From positions 62,001 through 126,000 of the forward strand of contig NZ_JAHVAO010000003.1 in the NCBI RefSeq assembly GCF_019264345.1: DNA of 64,000 bases, written 5' to 3'. This document shows positions 41,484 through 52,105 of this stretch, piece by piece. The notes beneath the pieces are model-generated. The model made no database searches. It saw only the letters and a list, made by a program, of their open reading frames with translations, and was not told where the DNA came from. Both the position numbers and the translations under genes were made by a program. Position 1 is the stretch's first letter. Each line of letters opens with the position of its first letter. Origin of the DNA: Marinobacter arenosus. GTDB lineage: Bacteria; Pseudomonadota; Gammaproteobacteria; Pseudomonadales; Oleiphilaceae.

Positions 41484-41528
41484 CGCCACGAGAGCCAGGC
41501 GATCCCGACTAACGTGGCAGACTCAGGT

Positions 41529-41554
41529 GGCACTGCGGCCGACGCCACAGTGCC
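41529..41554 (-). terminator. Hairpin after tsf
   Basis: On the minus strand GGCACTGTGG pairs with CCGCAGTGCC (one G-U pair) around a 6-base loop, about 11 bases after the tsf stop codon. There is no T-run. It is a possible 3' stabiliser or weak terminator. Confidence 0.5.
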
Positions 41555-41564
41555 GAAAGTAAGA

Positions 41565-42434
41565 TCAGGCCTTGCCTGTGCCAGCTGCAGCAGCAACTTC
41601 GGCGGCAAAGTCTACTTCTTCTTTCTCGATGCCTTCACCCACTTCCAGGCGAACGAAACCAACCAGCTCGCCACCGGCGGACTTGATCAGTTCACCCACG
41701 GTCTGGTCAGGGTTCTTGACGAAAGGCTGTTCAACAAGGCTGTTTTCCTTAAGGAACTTCTTGATGCGGCCGCCCATCATCTTCTCGACGATTTCGGCAG
41801 GCTTGCCTTCCATGTCCGGCTGGGCCTTGATGACGTCCTTCTCTTTCTCCAGCTCTTCTGCTGGCATGTCTTCCGGCTTGCCAACACGCGGGTTAACGGC
41901 AGCGGCGTGCATCGCGATGTCGCGAGCCACTTCTGAATCGCCCGCAGTCAGAGCCACAACGGAAGCGATCTTGTTGTTGCTGTGAACGTAGCCACCCACA
42001 ACCGGACCTTCAACCTTGACGATACGACGGACAGTGATGTTCTCGCCAATCTTCTGGACCAGCGCCTCACGCTTGGCTTCCAGATCACCTTCCATCAGCT
42101 TGGCAACGTCGGTCTCGCCTTTGTCGAACGCAACATCCAGAACGTCGTTGGCGAAGCCAAGGAAGTTGTCGTCGCGAGCAACGAAGTCGGTTTCCGAGTT
42201 CACTTCCAGAATGAAAGCAACGGTGTTGTCGTCAGAAATCTTGATCAGAGACACACCTTCAGCGGCGGTACGGCCCGCCTTCTTGGCGGCTTTCAGACCG
42301 GAAGACTTGCGCAGCTCTTCAATTGCGGCGTCGACACTGCCTTCAGCCTCAACCAGAGCCTTCTTGCACTCCATCATGCCAAGGCCAGTACGCTCACGCA
42401 GCTCTTTGACCATTGCAGCGGTAATTGCAGCCAT
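41565..42434 (-). CDS. tsf: Elongation factor Ts
   Basis: A 289-residue nucleotide exchange factor for EF-Tu. The N-terminal domain is typical: [39 protein letters not shown] and [15 protein letters not shown]. The core follows with [14 protein letters not shown] and [20 protein letters not shown]. The start MAAITAAM at 42434 has GAGAGG upstream. It follows rpsB by 91 bases on the same strand, the universal pairing. Confidence 0.95.
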   Translation of the reverse strand: MAAITAAMVKELRERTGLGMMECKKALVEAEGSVDAAIEELRKSSGLKAAKKAGRTAAEGVSLIKISDDNTVAFILEVNSETDFVARDDNFLGFANDVLDVAFDKGETDVAKLMEGDLEAKREALVQKIGENITVRRIVKVEGPVVGGYVHSNNKIASVVALTAGDSEVARDIAMHAAAVNPRVGKPEDMPAEELEKEKDVIKAQPDMEGKPAEIVEKMMGGRIKKFLKENSLVEQPFVKNPDQTVGELIKSAGGELVGFVRLEVGEGIEKEEVDFAAEVAAAAGTGKA

Positions 42435-42525
42435 GTTCAATCCTCTCAACTGTTCCGAATTCGGTAGGACGTGCGCCCGAAGCTCGTTCGGGCGCACCTT
42501 ACATCTTTAACGTGATATTGACGCG

Positions 42526-43278
42526 TTACTCGGCGGCCGGAGCGGCGCCTTCAGCGTCTTCACTGACTTCAACAAACTCGTCAGCGCCCGCACCGGCAGA
42601 CTGGGCTGCTTCGACACAGGTATCGGCAACGGCCTTCACGTAGATCTGGATCGCACGGATGGCGTCATCGTTGCCCGGAATCACGTAATCAACGCCGTCC
42701 GGATCACTGTTGGTATCAACAACGCCAATAACAGGAATACCCAGCTTGTTGGCTTCCTTGATGGCGATACGCTCGTGATCAACGTCGATCACGAACAGCG
42801 CGTCCGGCAGACCGCCCATGTCCTTGATACCGCCGATGGAACGCTCGAGCTTGTCCATTTCACGGGTGCGCTCAAGAGCTTCTTTCTTGGTCAGCTTGTC
42901 AAAGGTGCCGTCCTTGCTCTGGGCTTCCAGATCGCGGTAACGACGGATGGACTGACGGATGGTCTTGTAGTTGGTCAGCATGCCACCGAGCCAGCGATGG
43001 TTAACGAACGGCTGGCCAGCGCGCTCTGCTTCTTCCTTGATGATCTTGGCCGCTGCACGCTTGGTGCCTACGAACAGGATCTTGTTCTTGCTCTCTGCCA
43101 GCTGCTGAACGAAGTTCAGTGCATCGTTCATGGCAGGAACAGTCTGCTCAAGGTTGATGATATGAATCTTGTTACGGGCGCCGAAGATGAACTTCGACAT
43201 TTTCGGATTCCAGTAGCGAGTCTGGTGACCGAAGTGAGCACCTGCCTTCAGCAGGTCACGCATATTTACCTGAGCCAT
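42526..43278 (-). CDS. rpsB: 30S ribosomal protein S2
   Basis: A 250-residue ribosomal protein. Hallmarks are [20 protein letters not shown] at the start, [54 protein letters not shown] and [20 protein letters not shown]. The C-terminal tail is acidic ([15 protein letters not shown]). S2 normally represses its own rpsB-tsf messenger through the leader, which is present here (43279-43427). Confidence 0.96.
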   Translation of the reverse strand: MAQVNMRDLLKAGAHFGHQTRYWNPKMSKFIFGARNKIHIINLEQTVPAMNDALNFVQQLAESKNKILFVGTKRAAAKIIKEEAERAGQPFVNHRWLGGMLTNYKTIRQSIRRYRDLEAQSKDGTFDKLTKKEALERTREMDKLERSIGGIKDMGGLPDALFVIDVDHERIAIKEANKLGIPVIGVVDTNSDPDGVDYVIPGNDDAIRAIQIYVKAVADTCVEAAQSAGAGADEFVEVSEDAEGAAPAAE

Positions 43279-43427
43279 GATAGTTACCTTTTAGCTTCGG
43301 GTTAGTCCTCCACGCGTCCGATTGACCCAACCCGCCTTCATCTAAGCTGAAGGGAGGCACCCTGGGACAACGTGCCGACACGTGTGCGAATTTGCCGGAT
43401 TCGTTTCCGGCGGGCGCGTTTATACCA
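43279..43427 (-). promoter_or_regulatory. rpsB promoter and structured leader
   Basis: Going toward rpsB: an extended -10 (TGGTATAAA, inverse complement of 43419-43427), then a leader of roughly 130 bases with two visible hairpins, GCCGGA/TCCGGC (43394-43411) and CCTTCA/TGAAGG (43335-43353). S2 autoregulates through such leaders in other gammaproteobacteria. The -35 region is poor, which suits an extended -10. The leader role is inferred. Confidence 0.55.
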
Positions 43428-43470
43428 TAAATCGCTCCGCAAACGCCATTATTTTTACGCCGCCCCTTCC

Positions 43471-43499
43471 TTGTACCAAGCCACTCGGCCCCTTAAAAT
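43471..43499 (+). promoter_or_regulatory. Sigma-70 promoter of map-glnD-dap operon
   Basis: TTGTAC (43471-43476) and TAAAAT (43494-43499) are separated by exactly 17 bases, close to the sigma-70 consensus. Transcription would begin near 43506. This leaves a leader of about 25 bases for a start at 43531. Confidence 0.7.
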
Positions 43500-43530
43500 G
43501 CCGGTTTGATACAAATCAATGGGAAGCCCG

Positions 43531-44301
43531 ATGCAAGTATCGATCAAGACCCCGGAAGAAATCGAAAAAATGCGCGTTGCCGGCCGCCTGGCCGCTGAAG
43601 TGCTCGAGATGATTGGCGAACATATCAAACCCGGCATCAGCACCGAGGAGATCGACCGCATCTGCCACGACTACATCGTGAATGAGCAGAAGGCCATCCC
43701 TGCGCCCCTGAACTACAAGGGTTTCCCGAAATCGGTCTGCACCTCCGTCAACCATGTGATTTGCCACGGCATCCCGTCCGAAAAGAAGATCCTGAAGGAC
43801 GGCGACATCCTGAACATCGACGTGACGGTCATCAAGGATGAATACCACGGTGACACCAGCAAGATGTGGATTGTGGGCAAGCCCAAGCCGGGCACCGAAC
43901 GATTGATCGACATCACCCAACAATGCCTATATAAAGGCATTGAACTGGTCAAGCCAGGTACCCGTCTCGGGGACATTGGCCACGTCATCCAGCAACATGC
44001 TGAAAAGCATCGTTATTCGGTAGTCCGCGACTATTGCGGCCACGGCATCGGTAAGGTATTCCATGAAGAACCTCAGGTCATGCATTACGGCAAGCCCGGT
44101 ACCGGCATGGAGTTGCAGGAAGGCATGACGTTTACCATCGAGCCCATGATCAACCAGGGCAAGTACCAGACCAAGCTGCTGCCGGACGGCTGGACCGTCG
44201 TGACCAAAGACCACAAGCTGTCGGCCCAGTGGGAGCACACGATTCTCGTCACCGCGGACGGCCACGAGGTTCTGACCAAACGAACGGAAGAGTCCTTCTA
44301 A
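43531..44301 (+). CDS. map: Methionine aminopeptidase
   Basis: A 256-residue type I enzyme that removes initiator Met. Metal ligands are visible: DVTVIKDEYHGDTSKM (two Asp), CGHGIGKVFHEEP (His), TIEPMI (Glu) and WEHTILVT (Glu). The start MQVSIKTPEEIEKM at 43531 matches the family and allows a leader after the promoter; an ATG at 43519 would leave almost none. glnD begins on the base after its stop. The map/rpsB divergent arrangement is conserved. Confidence 0.94.
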   Translation: MQVSIKTPEEIEKMRVAGRLAAEVLEMIGEHIKPGISTEEIDRICHDYIVNEQKAIPAPLNYKGFPKSVCTSVNHVICHGIPSEKKILKDGDILNIDVTVIKDEYHGDTSKMWIVGKPKPGTERLIDITQQCLYKGIELVKPGTRLGDIGHVIQQHAEKHRYSVVRDYCGHGIGKVFHEEPQVMHYGKPGTGMELQEGMTFTIEPMINQGKYQTKLLPDGWTVVTKDHKLSAQWEHTILVTADGHEVLTKRTEESF

Positions 44302-46947
44302 GTGGACTTGGGCGAGCTGGAATCCCGGATCAGCCATGATACCTCGCCGGTAATGGCGGCACGGGCGCTTTTGCGGGAGCGGTACAACGCCGACGCAGAG
44401 GCCTTTCGTCAGGGCGCCGATGTCCGCGCCCTGGTGCATTCCCGGGCGGACACTGTCGACACGGTCCTGAGGCTTATCTGGAACCGCTATCCCTTTGCCA
44501 GTTCGCCCGATATCGCCCTGATTGCCGTGGGAGGTTACGGTCGCGGAGAGCTGCACCCGCACTCAGACATCGACCTGCTGATTCTTACCCGCTCCGGCAT
44601 CGAGGAAGACTGGCACGAGGACCTGGGTGCCTTCGTCACCTTGCTCTGGGACCTGAAGCTGGACATAGGGCACAGCGTTCGCAGTATCGATGAGAGCCTG
44701 GCCGCGGCCCGGGACGATATCACCATACTCACCAACGTCCTGGAAACCCGAACCATCGCCGGCCCGGACGAACTCCGGGAAGAACTCAGCGAGCAGGTAT
44801 ATTCCGATAACGTCAGCAGTGACCGGGATTACTTCATCGCCAAGCGCGAAGAGCAGAAAGAACGGCACAACAAGTACGGTGATACCGAGTACAACCTCGA
44901 ACCCAACGTCAAAGGCTCACCCGGTGCCTTGCGGGACATTCAGACCATCGGCTGGATCACCAAGCGGCATTTCGGCCTGCAGAACATCGCCGATCTGACC
45001 CGGTTCAGCATTCTGACGGAAGAAGAACACCAGATCCTTTTCCAGGGCGAGACCTTTCTCTGGCAACTCCGTTATGGCCTGCAACTGCTGGCCGATCGCA
45101 ACGAAAACCGCCTGCTCTTTGATCATCAGCGTGCCCTGGCCCAGATGCTGGGTTACAAAGATGAAGGCAAACGCCTTGGCGTTGAGCTGATGATGCAGTC
45201 GTACTACCGAACCGTCCTGGCCCTGGCCGAGCTCACCGACGTAATCCTCCAGTACTACGATGAGGCCATTCTGGGATCGGGCACTGAGGACGACATCCAG
45301 CCCCTGAACAAACGGTTCCAGATCCGAAACCGTTATATTGAGGCGGTCAACAACCAGGTCTTTGCCTACGCGCCCTACGCCATTATGGAAATCTTCGTGC
45401 TGATGGCCCAGCACCCGGACATCAAGGGCATTCGCGCGACCACCATCCGCTCCCTGCGGGCCCACCGACACCTGGTGGACGATGCCTTCCGATCCGATCT
45501 GGCGGTAACCACGCTGTTCATGGAACTGCTCCGCACGCCGCATGCGCTCGATCAGACACTGTCCTCAATGAAAAAGTACAACGTGCTGGGTCGTTACCTG
45601 CCGGAGTTTGGACAGATCATCGGCCAGATGCAGCACGATCTGTTCCACATCTATACCGTGGACGCTCACACCATGCGGGTAATCCGCAACATGGTCAGCC
45701 TCAACAGCGCCGAGGCCCGCACCGAATACCCGCTGGCGTCGCGACTGATCCACCGCCTGCCAAAACTGGAAACCCTGTACATTGCCGGCCTCTACCACGA
45801 TGTGGCCAAGGGCCGTGGCGGCGATCACTCAGAGCTGGGCGCGATTGACGCCGAGGCCTTCTGCGAACGACACCACTTGAGTGAACGGGACACCCAACTG
45901 GTGTCGTGGCTGGTGGAGAACCACCTGCTGATGTCCATGACAGCCCAGCGCAAGGACATCTCGGACCCGGACATCATCCACAATTTCGCCCAGGCTGTGC
46001 CCAGTCAGGCGCACCTGGATTACCTGTATGTACTGACGGTCTGCGATATCAGTGCAACCAACCCGAAACTGTGGAACACCTGGCGCGCGTCTCTGCTGCG
46101 CCAGCTCTATATTGAGGCGAAACGCGCCCTGCGGCGCGGTACCGAGACGCCGGTAAACCGCAGCGAGTGGGTCAGCGCGACGCAATCGGAAGCCCGGGAA
46201 ATCCTTCATGCGCAGAACATGACCGACGAACAGATTGATCGCATCTGGGACACGGTGGATGAGGATTACTTCCTGCAGGACTCCACGGTTGATATTGCCT
46301 GGCAAACCGCGGCCATTATTCGCCACGGAGACAACCCGGATCCGCTGGTGCTGATTCGCGACACCCGGGGCGGCCCCACTGACGGCTACTCCCAGATTAT
46401 CATCTACATGAAAGACCGGGTGGCCCTGTTCGCCGCTACCACAGCGGTACTGGAACAACTGAACCTCAACATCGTGGACGCCCGGATCAGTTCGAGTGAA
46501 GGCCCCTATTCCATCAGTTCCTACGTCGTACTCGATGAGAAGGGGCAGCCGCTCGGCATCGACCCGGCCCGAAAGGAACGCGTGCGCAAGCGTCTGATCG
46601 AAGAGCTGGATGACCCCGATGATTACCCGGACATCATCCACCGCCGGACTCCAAGGCAACTGAAGCATTTTGCTTTTCCGACAGAAGTCACCTTCTCCAA
46701 TGACACCGTGAATCAACGCACCGTCATGGAGGTCATCACGCCCGACCGACCGGGTCTGCTTGCGAGAATCGGTCAGGTTCTGCTCGATCACCGGGTGCGG
46801 CTGACCAATGCCAAGATCGCCACCCTCGGCGAACGGGTCGAAGACGTTTTCTTCGTGACTGACGAACAGGGCGAGCCCCTGCGCGATCCGGCCGTATGCC
46901 ACGAATTGCAGCTAGACCTCTGTACAATGCTGGACGACATTCAATGA
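44302..46947 (+). CDS. glnD: Bifunctional uridylyltransferase/uridylyl-removing enzyme GlnD
   Basis: An 881-residue nitrogen sensor that uridylylates PII proteins when glutamine is low and removes the group when it is high. The nucleotidyltransferase motif is GGYGRGELHPHSDIDLLIL (about 75-93). An HD hydrolase domain follows (LYHDVAKGRGGDHSELG, about 497-513), with two C-terminal ACT domains (around 705-790 and 812-880, e.g. VMEVITPDRPGLLARIGQVL). It starts at a GTG directly after the map stop. Its stop overlaps the dapC start (ATGA). Confidence 0.95.
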   Translation: MDLGELESRISHDTSPVMAARALLRERYNADAEAFRQGADVRALVHSRADTVDTVLRLIWNRYPFASSPDIALIAVGGYGRGELHPHSDIDLLILTRSGIEEDWHEDLGAFVTLLWDLKLDIGHSVRSIDESLAAARDDITILTNVLETRTIAGPDELREELSEQVYSDNVSSDRDYFIAKREEQKERHNKYGDTEYNLEPNVKGSPGALRDIQTIGWITKRHFGLQNIADLTRFSILTEEEHQILFQGETFLWQLRYGLQLLADRNENRLLFDHQRALAQMLGYKDEGKRLGVELMMQSYYRTVLALAELTDVILQYYDEAILGSGTEDDIQPLNKRFQIRNRYIEAVNNQVFAYAPYAIMEIFVLMAQHPDIKGIRATTIRSLRAHRHLVDDAFRSDLAVTTLFMELLRTPHALDQTLSSMKKYNVLGRYLPEFGQIIGQMQHDLFHIYTVDAHTMRVIRNMVSLNSAEARTEYPLASRLIHRLPKLETLYIAGLYHDVAKGRGGDHSELGAIDAEAFCERHHLSERDTQLVSWLVENHLLMSMTAQRKDISDPDIIHNFAQAVPSQAHLDYLYVLTVCDISATNPKLWNTWRASLLRQLYIEAKRALRRGTETPVNRSEWVSATQSEAREILHAQNMTDEQIDRIWDTVDEDYFLQDSTVDIAWQTAAIIRHGDNPDPLVLIRDTRGGPTDGYSQIIIYMKDRVALFAATTAVLEQLNLNIVDARISSSEGPYSISSYVVLDEKGQPLGIDPARKERVRKRLIEELDDPDDYPDIIHRRTPRQLKHFAFPTEVTFSNDTVNQRTVMEVITPDRPGLLARIGQVLLDHRVRLTNAKIATLGERVEDVFFVTDEQGEPLRDPAVCHELQLDLCTMLDDIQ

Positions 46948-48146
46948 ATCCAAACCTGGACCGCCTCCACCCCTACCCGTTTGAAAAACTGACCAGACTG
47001 AAAGCCGGCATCAAAACACCGGATCATCTGCGCCCGATTTCACTGGGTATCGGAGAGCCCAAGCACCCTGCCCCGGCATTTGTGAAGCAAGTCATTGCCG
47101 ACAACCTGGACCGACTCGCCAATTACCCGACCACCAAGGGCACGGACGAGCTGCGAGAGGCCATCAGTGACTGGGCCACCCGGCGTTTCGGGCTTGCGCC
47201 AGGCTCCCTCAGCGCCGCCGATCACGTTGTTCCGGTCAACGGCACCCGGGAAGCCATTTTCTCCCTGGTCCAGGCGGTCGTCGCCGGCAGTGAAACCGCG
47301 ACCGTCGTAAGCCCGAATCCGTTTTATCAAGTGTACGAAGGAGCCGCGTTTCTCGCCGGGGCGACACCCGTTTACCTGCCCTGCGACGGCTCCAACGGAT
47401 TCATCCCGGACTTTGACGCAGTCCCCGACTCAGTCTGGCGGGACTGTCAAATCCTGTTCCTGTGCTCCCCCGGCAATCCAAGCGGCGCGGTGATTCCGCG
47501 GGAGACGCTGATCAAGGTCATCGAATTGGCCGACCGGCACGACTTCATCGTCGCGTCGGACGAGTGCTACTCGGAACTCTACCCCGATGAGGCCAACCCG
47601 CCGGAAGGTCTGCTGCAGACCTGTGCCGCGATTGGGCGGGACGATTTTGCGCGATGCATTGTCTTCCACAGTCTGTCCAAGCGCAGCAATTTGCCGGGAC
47701 TGCGCTCCGGCTTTGTCGCTGGGGATGCGACGGTTCTCCGGGGCTACCTGAAATATCGCACCTATCACGGTTGCGCCATGCCGGTTCACAATCAGCTCGC
47801 CAGTATTGCCGCCTGGCAGGACGAGGATCACGTAAAAGAAAACCGGGCCGCTTACCGCGCCAAGTTCGACGCCGTCGTACCACTGCTCCGGGAAGTCATG
47901 GACGTCGATTACCCGGATGCCGGCTTCTACCTCTGGCCAGTCACTCCGATGGATGACGAAACGTTTGCCCGCGATCTGTCGGCGCAGCAAAACGTTCACG
48001 TGCTGCCGGGCCGCTACCTTTCCCGAACCGTTAATGGCCATAACCCCGGTGAATACCGCGTTCGTATGGCCCTTGTCGCGCCTCTTGAGGAGTGTGTGGA
48101 AGCCGCTGAACGCATCGTTGAATTTGTAAAGGCAAATAAAGCATGA
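46944..48146 (+). CDS. dapC: Succinyldiaminopimelate transaminase
   Basis: A 400-residue class I PLP aminotransferase of the DapC type. It catalyses the transfer that makes N-succinyl-LL-diaminopimelate's precursor step in lysine and peptidoglycan synthesis. Seen are SLGIGEPKHPAP, NYPTTKGTDELREAI, FLCSPGNPSGAVIP, SDECYSELY and the Lys-bearing HSLSKRSNLPGLRSG. It starts at the glnD stop (ATGA) and is followed by dapD and dapE, which supports the DapC call over a generic aminotransferase. Confidence 0.92.
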   Translation: MNPNLDRLHPYPFEKLTRLKAGIKTPDHLRPISLGIGEPKHPAPAFVKQVIADNLDRLANYPTTKGTDELREAISDWATRRFGLAPGSLSAADHVVPVNGTREAIFSLVQAVVAGSETATVVSPNPFYQVYEGAAFLAGATPVYLPCDGSNGFIPDFDAVPDSVWRDCQILFLCSPGNPSGAVIPRETLIKVIELADRHDFIVASDECYSELYPDEANPPEGLLQTCAAIGRDDFARCIVFHSLSKRSNLPGLRSGFVAGDATVLRGYLKYRTYHGCAMPVHNQLASIAAWQDEDHVKENRAAYRAKFDAVVPLLREVMDVDYPDAGFYLWPVTPMDDETFARDLSAQQNVHVLPGRYLSRTVNGHNPGEYRVRMALVAPLEECVEAAERIVEFVKANKA

Positions 48147-48496
48147 AGATCTACGGCATCAAAAACTGCGACACCGTCAAGAAGGCCCGCAAGTGGCTGG
48201 ACGATCAGGGCATTGCCTACGAATTCCACGACTTCAAGAAAGACGGCCTGGACGAGAGCCAGCTTAGTCGCTGGGAACAGACGGTCGGCTGGGAAACCCT
48301 GCTGAACCGCCGCGGCACCACCTGGCGAAAACTTCCCGATGACGTTCGTGATACCATTGGCGCCCAATCCGCCCACGACATCATGCTGGCGAATCCATCG
48401 ATCATTAAACGTCCGGTGGTCGAGCATGACGGTACTGTCTCGGTTGGCTTCAAGGCCGAGGACTGGGCCAAACAGTTTTCAAACGTTCAAGTCTGA
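48143..48496 (+). CDS. ArsC/Spx-family protein (YffB type)
   Basis: A 117-residue thioredoxin-fold protein. It has the family's start IYGIKNCDTVKKARKWLDDQ with a single active-site Cys (about 9), then EFHDFKKDGL, LLNRRGTTWRKL and PSIIKRPVVEHDG. The YffB group lies next to dap genes in many gammaproteobacteria; its substrate is not settled. The ATG overlaps the dapC stop (ATGA), so it is translated in the same operon. Confidence 0.88.
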   Translation: MKIYGIKNCDTVKKARKWLDDQGIAYEFHDFKKDGLDESQLSRWEQTVGWETLLNRRGTTWRKLPDDVRDTIGAQSAHDIMLANPSIIKRPVVEHDGTVSVGFKAEDWAKQFSNVQV

Positions 48497-48520
48497 CGAA
48501 TAGAAAGGAGCAACCACCTG

Positions 48521-50672
<2,152 letters not shown>

Positions 50673-50694
50673 ACCCGACAAGACCCGGCCCACA

Positions 50695-50913
50695 TCAATA
50701 GTGGGGAGGCGGGGTTTCGTCTTCCTCACTCTTGATGTTGGATGGTGACACGTCCTTCAGCTGTTTGTGCAGCAGCTGCTTCGCCTCCCACAGCTCCCGA
50801 AGCTCCAACTCCTGTTTCGCCACCTGCTCACTCAGGGTGTTAATGATGTCATCCTGAAACGCCAGCCGCGTTTCCAGTTCATCGAGTCGTGCTTCCAGAT
50901 CTTTCTGGCTCAT
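50695..50913 (-). CDS. slyX: SlyX-family protein
   Basis: A 72-residue coiled-coil protein: LEARLDELETRLAFQDDIIN and TLSEQVAKQELELRELWEAK, followed by an acidic, Pro-rich end (EEDETPPPHY), as in SlyX. The start MSQKDLEARL at 50913 is chosen by family length; the longer frame to 51066 is not supported. SlyX has no settled function. It is divergent from the cold-shock-domain gene. Confidence 0.88.
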   Translation of the reverse strand: MSQKDLEARLDELETRLAFQDDIINTLSEQVAKQELELRELWEAKQLLHKQLKDVSPSNIKSEEDETPPPHY

Positions 50914-51139
50914 GTGGCTACTGAAACTCCCATGTGTGGATTCCTGAAGATTGCGACGGTCGACAATTCGCCGCGTCATCTCCTTGGTCAGCGATTGGGG
51001 TAATCTGGTATCATGCCGCTTTTGCCCGCCAGCGCTCCCTAAAGCAGGAAGTTTGGCGGTTTTCATCGACCGGGTGTGCGATTTTACCCGATATCCGGTT
51101 TTTATCGTTAGCGTTACAAGAATGGAGAAATCTCAGTCA

Positions 51140-51670
51140 ATGCGTAATCCAGCCAAAGCGATCCTTGTTGCTATCCTGATCGCCATTCCCGCACCACTGA
51201 TCCTGGCCCTTTTGCTCTCTTTTACCCCGGAACCCCTTCGTCTGATCGCCGCCGGAGAGCTTGTCGAAGCGCTTGGCAGCAATCGTGGCATCGCAGCTTA
51301 CATCATCGCCCTGGTTATCTTCGGCGTTTCGGGCTTCCTGACCATCGCCATTGCTGGCAAGCAGCAAACCAACAAACGCCCCGTCTCTCGTGGCACCCGC
51401 TCGCAGCAGAGCCCGGATTATCAGGATGACGATGACAACTACGACGAAAACAGCCCGGAAGGTGACGAAGAAGGCACTGTGAAGTGGTTTAACGTCAAGA
51501 AGGGTTTTGGTTTCATCGTTCGCGACAGCGGCGACGAGGTGTTCGTGCATTTCCGCGCCATCCGCGGCCGTGGTCGTCGGGTTCTTCGCCAGGGCCAACT
51601 GGTTCGCTTCAGCGTTGTGGAAGCTGACAAGGGTCTGCAGGCAGACAACGTCTCTATCCTGAGCGACTGA
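51140..51670 (+). CDS. Membrane-anchored cold-shock domain protein
   Basis: A 176-residue protein with two predicted membrane helices (about 5-28, [20 protein letters not shown], and 47-72, [20 protein letters not shown]). An Arg/Gln linker and an acidic stretch ([19 protein letters not shown]) follow, then a C-terminal cold-shock domain (about 110-176). The RNA-binding motifs are KGFGFI and VFVHF. Most cold-shock proteins are free 70-residue proteins. The start MRNPAK is likely (GGAG 12 bases before); an ATG at 51122 is the alternative. A strong terminator follows. Confidence 0.85.
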   Translation: MRNPAKAILVAILIAIPAPLILALLLSFTPEPLRLIAAGELVEALGSNRGIAAYIIALVIFGVSGFLTIAIAGKQQTNKRPVSRGTRSQQSPDYQDDDDNYDENSPEGDEEGTVKWFNVKKGFGFIVRDSGDEVFVHFRAIRGRGRRVLRQGQLVRFSVVEADKGLQADNVSILSD

Positions 51671-51688
51671 CCCTGTTGAGTCCTCATG

Positions 51689-51717
51689 AAAAAGGCAGCC
51701 CTCGGGCTGCCTTTTTT
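51689..51717. terminator. Rho-independent terminator of cold-shock gene
   Basis: AAGGCAGCC pairs with GGCTGCCTT around a 4-base loop, flanked by five A before and six T after. It terminates the cold-shock gene and, with the A-run reading as T on the other strand, could also serve the minus-strand gene whose stop codon is at 51716-51718. Confidence 0.9.
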
Positions 51718-52105
51718 AGTTCCAGACGACCTGCTGTTCGCCTCGATGGTCCAGCCGCCACCACTTCTCATCTTCCACCGGCTCACCTTCCTTCCAATCG
51801 CCAGGGCTACACCGAATCTCGGTATCCATCGCCCTCCAGGCGCTTCGGGCGCATTCCAGATCGGAATTCCACGGCAGATTGTCGCCCTCCAGTACCAGAC
51901 AGGTGAAGCGCTTTCCAAATGCGCCCGGGTAGAGCGATATCTTCAACCGCTCTCCCTCATACAGGCCGTCGCCCTTCACCACCGAATTCACCTGACTGTC
52001 GTCAAGCTCCAGTTGATCCACCTGACTTTCCAGCCATCGGGAAACCGCGCCTTCCGGAAGGTCACGAATATAAATTTCCAGATCCTGCACCCGCTGAATC
52101 TCCAT
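51716..52105 (-). CDS. Hypothetical protein following ClpA-like gene
   Basis: A 129-residue acidic soluble protein, overlapping the end of the ClpA-like ATPase gene by 44 bases in another frame. It reads LEIYIRDLPEGAVSRWLESQ, LYEGERLKISLYPGAFGKRF and ends in Trp-rich WWRLDHRGEQQVVW. No family is recognised. The overlap and same strand suggest a functional link with the ATPase. The start MEIQRVQ is chosen for the CAGG just upstream and could be wrong by some codons. Confidence 0.6.
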   Translation of the reverse strand: MEIQRVQDLEIYIRDLPEGAVSRWLESQVDQLELDDSQVNSVVKGDGLYEGERLKISLYPGAFGKRFTCLVLEGDNLPWNSDLECARSAWRAMDTEIRCSPGDWKEGEPVEDEKWWRLDHRGEQQVVWN

